Shown: positions 35,642 through 40,111 of the stretch, one piece after another
How the letters are laid out: each line of letters begins with the position of its first letter
How positions within the stretch are numbered: position 1 is the first letter of the stretch
NCBI GenBank assembly: GCA_904420535.1
Contig: CAJFVQ010000091.1
Span: forward strand, 1 to 40,111
Source: Candidatus Cryptoclostridium obscurum
GTDB taxonomy: Bacteria; Bacillota; Dehalobacteriia; UBA7702
Direction of reading: 5' to 3'
DNA: 40,111 nt
The notes under the pieces: generated by a model
The model's input: the letters and a program-made list of their open reading frames with translations, nothing else
Databases searched by the model: none
What the model was told of the DNA's origin: nothing
Program-made: the position numbers and the translations under genes

Positions 35642-37321
35642 ATGAAAATCAGTGATTTAAAATTATTGGAGACAATGCTAAACCAGGCTTTTTACGGTCT
35701 GATTGTTGCAACGGAAATAGGGAATCTGGTTTATGTGAATCATGATATCTCTGATGATTTGGGTATGAATGCCACCGAATTTCTTCGACAATTTCCACCG
35801 TTAAAAACGGAGTGCCCTTTTTTCTTAAAAGATTATATGATTGAAAAAACGAAGTTTCAAAATGGAGATGAAACGTATTACGTTTACTATATTTTTTCAA
35901 ATGATCGGCAGAAGGCGTTGCTAGCCGAAAATATGGGATTGCGAAAAATGCTGGATGAAATTGACAATGGCGTTATCTTTTCCGATCCTGATGGCATTAT
36001 CCGTGTCTATAATCGATCCCATTCTCAGCTGGACGGTTTGGAACAGCAAGAAGTGTTGGGAAAACATCTGAATGATGTTTATTCCAGCGAACAGCATACC
36101 AAGGTTCTTCATTCTAGAAAAGCCATCCATAGCAAATATCATCATTATATTACCGGAGACAACCGGGACATTTTTTGTGTTACTGGTACGTATCCCCTGA
36201 TTCATGAAGTCACTGGTGAAATATTGGGAGTTTATTCCGTGGAACGGGATCTCAGCGTGATTCAGATGCTATTACAAAAAGTGACTCGCTTGGAAGAGGA
36301 AGCTACGAAAAACTCTGTTCAAAACAATACGGCTTATCGGTTTCAAAATATTCTTGGAGAAAGCGCGCTGTTGAAAGAGGCCATCAATAATTCCAAATTA
36401 TTCGCGGCCTCCCAATCTCCAATTTTGATTTATGGAGAAACCGGTACAGGAAAAGAACTTTTTGCCCAAAGCATTCACAATGAGTCTCCCAATTTTAAAG
36501 AACCTTTTGTGGCCATTAATTGCGGCGCTGTTCCGGAAAACCTGATTGAGAGTATGCTATTTGGCAGTGTGAAAGGGGCTTATACCGGTGCCGTAAATCA
36601 GCAGGGGCTTCTTCTCTCGGCAAAACACGGAACGCTGTTTTTAGATGAGATCAATTCTATGCCTTTGGCCATGCAGACAAAGCTTCTCCGGGCACTCCAG
36701 GAACGCAAAGTACGCCCTGTAGGCAGTGATAAAGAACTGCCCATTCATTGCCGCATCATCAGCTCCTGTAATGTAGAACCTGATACCTGCCTTGCAGAAG
36801 GTGTATTCCGTAAAGACCTTTATTATCGTTTGGCTATGATGCGGGTCAATATCCCCCCGTTGCGGCAACGGGGGGATGATCCTGTGCTTCTTGCGAATCA
36901 TTTCGTGAAAAAGTACGTCAATCTTTACCGTAAGAAATTCAACGGTTTTTCCGAGGAATTCCTTGATTTTCTCCGTTCTTATGATTGGCCCGGCAACGTA
37001 CGGGAATTGGAGTTTATTGTAGAGGGATGCGTTGCCATGATGCAGCGGGACGAAACTATGTTAGATGTTCACCATCTCCCCGACAATATTAAAAATAATC
37101 GGAGCAGCAGGATTTCGGTGAAAAAACAAACAGAAGATCGTTGTTCTTCTCTTGCTGAAGCTTTATCTCAATGTGAGCGGGAAACCGTTCTCCAAGCGTT
37201 GGCGTACCGCCATTGGAATATTACCCAGGCAGCAAAGGATTTAAAAATTCATCGACAAAATTTACAGTATCGCATTCGCAAGCTTGGGATTCAGAAAAAT
37301 CTCGAATCCCAAGGCGAATGA
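35642..37321 (+). CDS. sigma-54-dependent Fis-type regulator with PAS domain(s)
   Basis: PAS (LDEIDNGVIFSDPDGIIRVYNRSH); AAA+ GETGTGKELFAQSIHN; GAFTGA-type loop KGAYTGA; C-terminal Fis HTH WNITQAAKDLKIHRQNLQYRIRKLGI; start at MKISDLKLLE. Confidence 0.93.
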   Translation: MKISDLKLLETMLNQAFYGLIVATEIGNLVYVNHDISDDLGMNATEFLRQFPPLKTECPFFLKDYMIEKTKFQNGDETYYVYYIFSNDRQKALLAENMGLRKMLDEIDNGVIFSDPDGIIRVYNRSHSQLDGLEQQEVLGKHLNDVYSSEQHTKVLHSRKAIHSKYHHYITGDNRDIFCVTGTYPLIHEVTGEILGVYSVERDLSVIQMLLQKVTRLEEEATKNSVQNNTAYRFQNILGESALLKEAINNSKLFAASQSPILIYGETGTGKELFAQSIHNESPNFKEPFVAINCGAVPENLIESMLFGSVKGAYTGAVNQQGLLLSAKHGTLFLDEINSMPLAMQTKLLRALQERKVRPVGSDKELPIHCRIISSCNVEPDTCLAEGVFRKDLYYRLAMMRVNIPPLRQRGDDPVLLANHFVKKYVNLYRKKFNGFSEEFLDFLRSYDWPGNVRELEFIVEGCVAMMQRDETMLDVHHLPDNIKNNRSSRISVKKQTEDRCSSLAEALSQCERETVLQALAYRHWNITQAAKDLKIHRQNLQYRIRKLGIQKNLESQGE

Positions 37322-37507
37322 GGAATTGCAAATATACTTTTGTTCCTATGAGACACGCTCTTTCTATTTTTTTCTGATTTTTTCTGTTTTTTTACGAATC
37401 CTTCGCTTTCTTTCTTCCAAAAAAAGAAAACACCTCTTTTTTGTAGATAAACCTTTGTGGTATGATTTTTGCGTTAATCATTAAAAGGTTTTTTAAGGAG
37501 GAATTTG

Positions 37508-38344
37508 ATGAAACTTTCCAAGGGTGATATTCTTATGGCAAGTGCAGCTTGCGCATGGGGATTTTCGTATATTTTTATGAAAATGGGCCTGGAGACGATT
37601 ACGCCCTTTCAAATGACTTTTTTGCGTTTTGGATTTGCATTTCCTGTGTTGTTGCTAATCTTTCGTAAAAAAGTTATACCTAATCGCCAAGAGTTAAAGT
37701 ACAGTGCGATTTTAGGATGCTTTGTTTTTGGCCTTACCGTTTTATACATGTATGGCTTAAAGACCACCGATGCTTCCACGGCGGGGTTCTTGGCTGGGAC
37801 GACGGTGGTATTGGTGCCGATACTGAATGCGATTCTGAAACGGAAAATTCCGGAAAAGAAAGTTTTTTTCGCTACGATTCTAGCTATTTGCGGTGTGGCA
37901 TTGATGTCGGTGAGCGATGGTCTTACCATGACGGTGGGCGCATGGCTTTGTATTGGCGGAGCCACCTGTTATGCCGTGCAAATTATTGTGACAGATCGTG
38001 CCCTTGGAGATAAGGGATCTTGCCGTGTGCTCGTCATCGGAGTTTGGCAGATGGCTTTTGCTGCTGTTCTTGGTGGGATCGCGGCTCTGTGTGTTGGCGA
38101 AACATCTCTTTCTCTCAATGGGGAAGGCTGGATTGCAGTATGGGGCTTGGCTTTGATCAGTAGTGCTTATGGATACACCGCTCAAACGATAGCCCAAAAA
38201 AGCGTGCGTCCGGAGCGCATCGGCTTTATCTATTCTTTGGAGCCCGTTTTTTGTGCGATCTTGGCCTTTCTCTTTTTCCACGAGATTATGTCCCTGAAGG
38301 AATTGTTTGGCGCGATCTTAATTTTCTTGAGTATCATTCTTTAG
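37508..38344 (+). CDS. DMT superfamily (EamA) transporter
   Basis: Two EamA repeats; AWGFSYIFMKMGLETITPFQMTFLRFGFAF ... FIYSLEPVFCAILAFLFFHEIMSLKELFGAILI; RBS aaggagg. Confidence 0.93.
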   Translation: MKLSKGDILMASAACAWGFSYIFMKMGLETITPFQMTFLRFGFAFPVLLLIFRKKVIPNRQELKYSAILGCFVFGLTVLYMYGLKTTDASTAGFLAGTTVVLVPILNAILKRKIPEKKVFFATILAICGVALMSVSDGLTMTVGAWLCIGGATCYAVQIIVTDRALGDKGSCRVLVIGVWQMAFAAVLGGIAALCVGETSLSLNGEGWIAVWGLALISSAYGYTAQTIAQKSVRPERIGFIYSLEPVFCAILAFLFFHEIMSLKELFGAILIFLSIIL

Positions 38345-38497
38345 ATGCTATTCGATATTGATAAAGGCTTTGCTTCGATGTCGTGGAGAAATATATCACC
38401 TACTTTTGGGGTCCATTTCCAATAAGGTTTTGTGTTGTTTTATGAACATATTTTATTGTAGTAAATATAGTAAGGATCAGAGATTTGGGGGATTAAA

Positions 38498-39280
38498 ATG
38501 AATGAGCGAGTGACCGGGATGTTTTTCAGTCCCACGAAAACAACAAAGAAAATCGTGGCGCAAATCACAAAAACTTTGAGCAAAGCATGGGAGATCAATT
38601 CTCGATCCATCGATCTGACGTTGCCCACGTCGCGGGAGGAAATTCCCTCCTTCGACCCACAGGAACTCGTCATTGTCGGTGCACCTGTTTATGGCGGCAG
38701 AGTTCCTGAAGTTGCCGCCAATTTTTTTAAAAAGCTCGATGGACGTGGTGCTAAGGCCGTTGCTACGGTGGTTTATGGAAACCGGGATTATGATGATGCA
38801 TTGTTAGAGTTGACGGAGCTTTTGGAGAGTGTTGGTTTCTCCGTGATTGCCGGGGGAGCGTTTGTTGGGGAGCATTCTTTCACGAAATCTGTCGCTGCGG
38901 GCCGTCCTGACGAACATGATTTGACAATTGCCGCAACTTTTGCCTTGCAAATTTTTGAAAAAATAGGGAAACAGGAAACAAATATTCCTCTGATTCCTGG
39001 AAAACATCCCTATAAGGCACCCATGGCAGAGCTTGGACTCCTTCCTAAAACTTCCGATGCCTGTATTGTTTGTAAAAAGTGTGCTCGTAATTGTCCCATG
39101 GGGATCATTGATATGAAGGATCCTCGCAATATTACAGAGGGATGTCTTGGCTGTTGCGCCTGCGTGAAGGGATGCCCTCAAAATGCCAAATACTTTGATT
39201 CGGAAACCTTTCTCCAATTCCGAACTCTTCTGGAGACGAACTGTTCCACTCGGAAAGAGCCACGGTTGTTTCTTTTTTGA
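38498..39280 (+). CDS. EFR1-type flavodoxin/ferredoxin protein
   Basis: Flavodoxin-like MFFSPTKTTKKI ... VGAPVYGGRVPEVAANFFKKL; two CxxCxxC clusters CIVCKKCARNCPMG and CLGCCACVKGCPQNA. Confidence 0.88.
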   Translation: MNERVTGMFFSPTKTTKKIVAQITKTLSKAWEINSRSIDLTLPTSREEIPSFDPQELVIVGAPVYGGRVPEVAANFFKKLDGRGAKAVATVVYGNRDYDDALLELTELLESVGFSVIAGGAFVGEHSFTKSVAAGRPDEHDLTIAATFALQIFEKIGKQETNIPLIPGKHPYKAPMAELGLLPKTSDACIVCKKCARNCPMGIIDMKDPRNITEGCLGCCACVKGCPQNAKYFDSETFLQFRTLLETNCSTRKEPRLFLF

Positions 39281-39303
39281 ATGTAATTTCAGGAGTACTG
39301 TTC

Positions 39304-39918
39304 ATGAACAATTATGATATAATTGTAGAAGAATCCAAAAAGCGATTTTTGCAATGGGATCAGAATAAAATGATTGAGAAATATTCTTTGAGGGCAGATT
39401 CAGAGTACCTTTACGTGTCTTTTTGTGATCGTCCCTATCGAATTCATCGCGGCACCGCAGCAGTGGAGCGAATGAACGGTGGAACATTTCTCGCAACGGG
39501 CTTCAACGAGGTAATGAGCATTTTTGATCTGCTGTGTTATGGTAAGGATGGTGCTGTTTTGTCAGGGCAATGGGTCTCTTTGGCAAAGCTTGCCCATCAT
39601 GTTCCGACGAGCTCCGGAAATAACAATATGTTTGCGGCATATGAAAAGCTGTTTGACCTTCATGTCAAAGGTCTGAGAGAGGCTCTTGATTTCTTCGGCT
39701 ATGAGCCTTTTTCTCCCGGCGATGTCGGCTGTGTGTTCCATGCTTTTCCCTGTTTGCCAATAGTGTTTCAATTTTGGCAAAGTGACGATGAATTTCCGCC
39801 TTCCATCAATTTTCTCTGGGACAGTCGTACATTGGACTTTATCCATTATGAAACCATTTTTTATATAGAGCACCATTGGCTGCAACAAATCGCTGAGGAA
39901 ATACAGGTGGCAAAGTAG
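39304..39918 (+). CDS. DUF3786 domain-containing protein
   Basis: MNNYDIIVEESKKRF ... FPCLPIVFQFWQSDDEFPPSINFLWDSRTLDFIHYETIFYI. Confidence 0.7.
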   Translation: MNNYDIIVEESKKRFLQWDQNKMIEKYSLRADSEYLYVSFCDRPYRIHRGTAAVERMNGGTFLATGFNEVMSIFDLLCYGKDGAVLSGQWVSLAKLAHHVPTSSGNNNMFAAYEKLFDLHVKGLREALDFFGYEPFSPGDVGCVFHAFPCLPIVFQFWQSDDEFPPSINFLWDSRTLDFIHYETIFYIEHHWLQQIAEEIQVAK

Positions 39919-39989
39919 ATAATACCTGTCTGTAATTTTGTATTTTGCATAAAAGTTCTGTGATAAAATATTGGCTTTTTCAAGGAATA

Positions 39990-40027
39990 AAAAGAGACCC
40001 GAACTATTTTGTTCGGGTCTCTTTTTT
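39990..40027. terminator. Rho-independent terminator after DUF3786 gene
   Basis: AAAAGAGACCCGAACtattttGTTCGGGTCTCTTTTTT. Confidence 0.85.
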
Positions 40028-40111
40028 GGTGGAGACTTCGGTCCTCTGGTCGAACACTCAATACCTGCTCAAGCGATATAGGTGTGTCATTCCTGGTAAT
40101 ATTGTATACTA

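Noticed and set aside
39861-40061. 66-aa minus-strand ORF at the right edge
   Set aside because: Runs through a rho-independent terminator hairpin and into the DUF3786 gene; no RBS or family resemblance.
1-40111. CRISPR arrays, tRNA/rRNA genes, IS elements, prophage, toxin-antitoxin or defence islands
   Set aside because: Looked for direct-repeat arrays, transposase/integrase motifs, tRNA-like cloverleafs and small TA-like pairs; none found by eye. A tRNAscan, Rfam or DefenseFinder run would be needed for certainty.

Overview
The window looks like a chromosomal segment of an anaerobic, low-GC Gram-positive bacterium (Clostridia-like; inferred from gene content only). I found no rRNA, tRNA, CRISPR array, IS element or prophage. 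The left part holds housekeeping genes: a rubrerythrin C-terminus, DUF1638, MarR/YczE, the murA-walJ-htrA-rlmH run on the minus strand, and nfo. The middle holds envelope and transport modules: an SLH-anchored DUF4127 protein; a VanZ / MacB-type ABC / CARDB-like / VanZ block; an HMA protein, TetR and ABC-ABC module with a repeated palindromic operator; and a LysR | MarR-ABC-ABC heterodimeric exporter. The right part is the most interesting. It contains (i) a Crp/Fnr regulator divergent from hcp, with a perfect operator placed as expected for class II activation, and hcp followed by a MetE/UROD-like Zn-site protein; and (ii) a BCCT transporter plus non-pyrrolysine MttB-family methyltransferase operon with a consensus sigma-54 -24/-12 promoter. 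That operon is divergent from a PAS-sigma54 activator, and the intergenic region carries a 43-bp perfect palindrome and three GCAA-N7-TTGC sites, which are candidate activator-binding sites. No wholly alien system was evident. The best leads are the sigma-54 quaternary-amine circuit, the hcp-linked MetE-like protein, the metal-type ABC regulon and the double-VanZ ABC cluster. All family names come from my own reading of the protein sequences; no database search was run.
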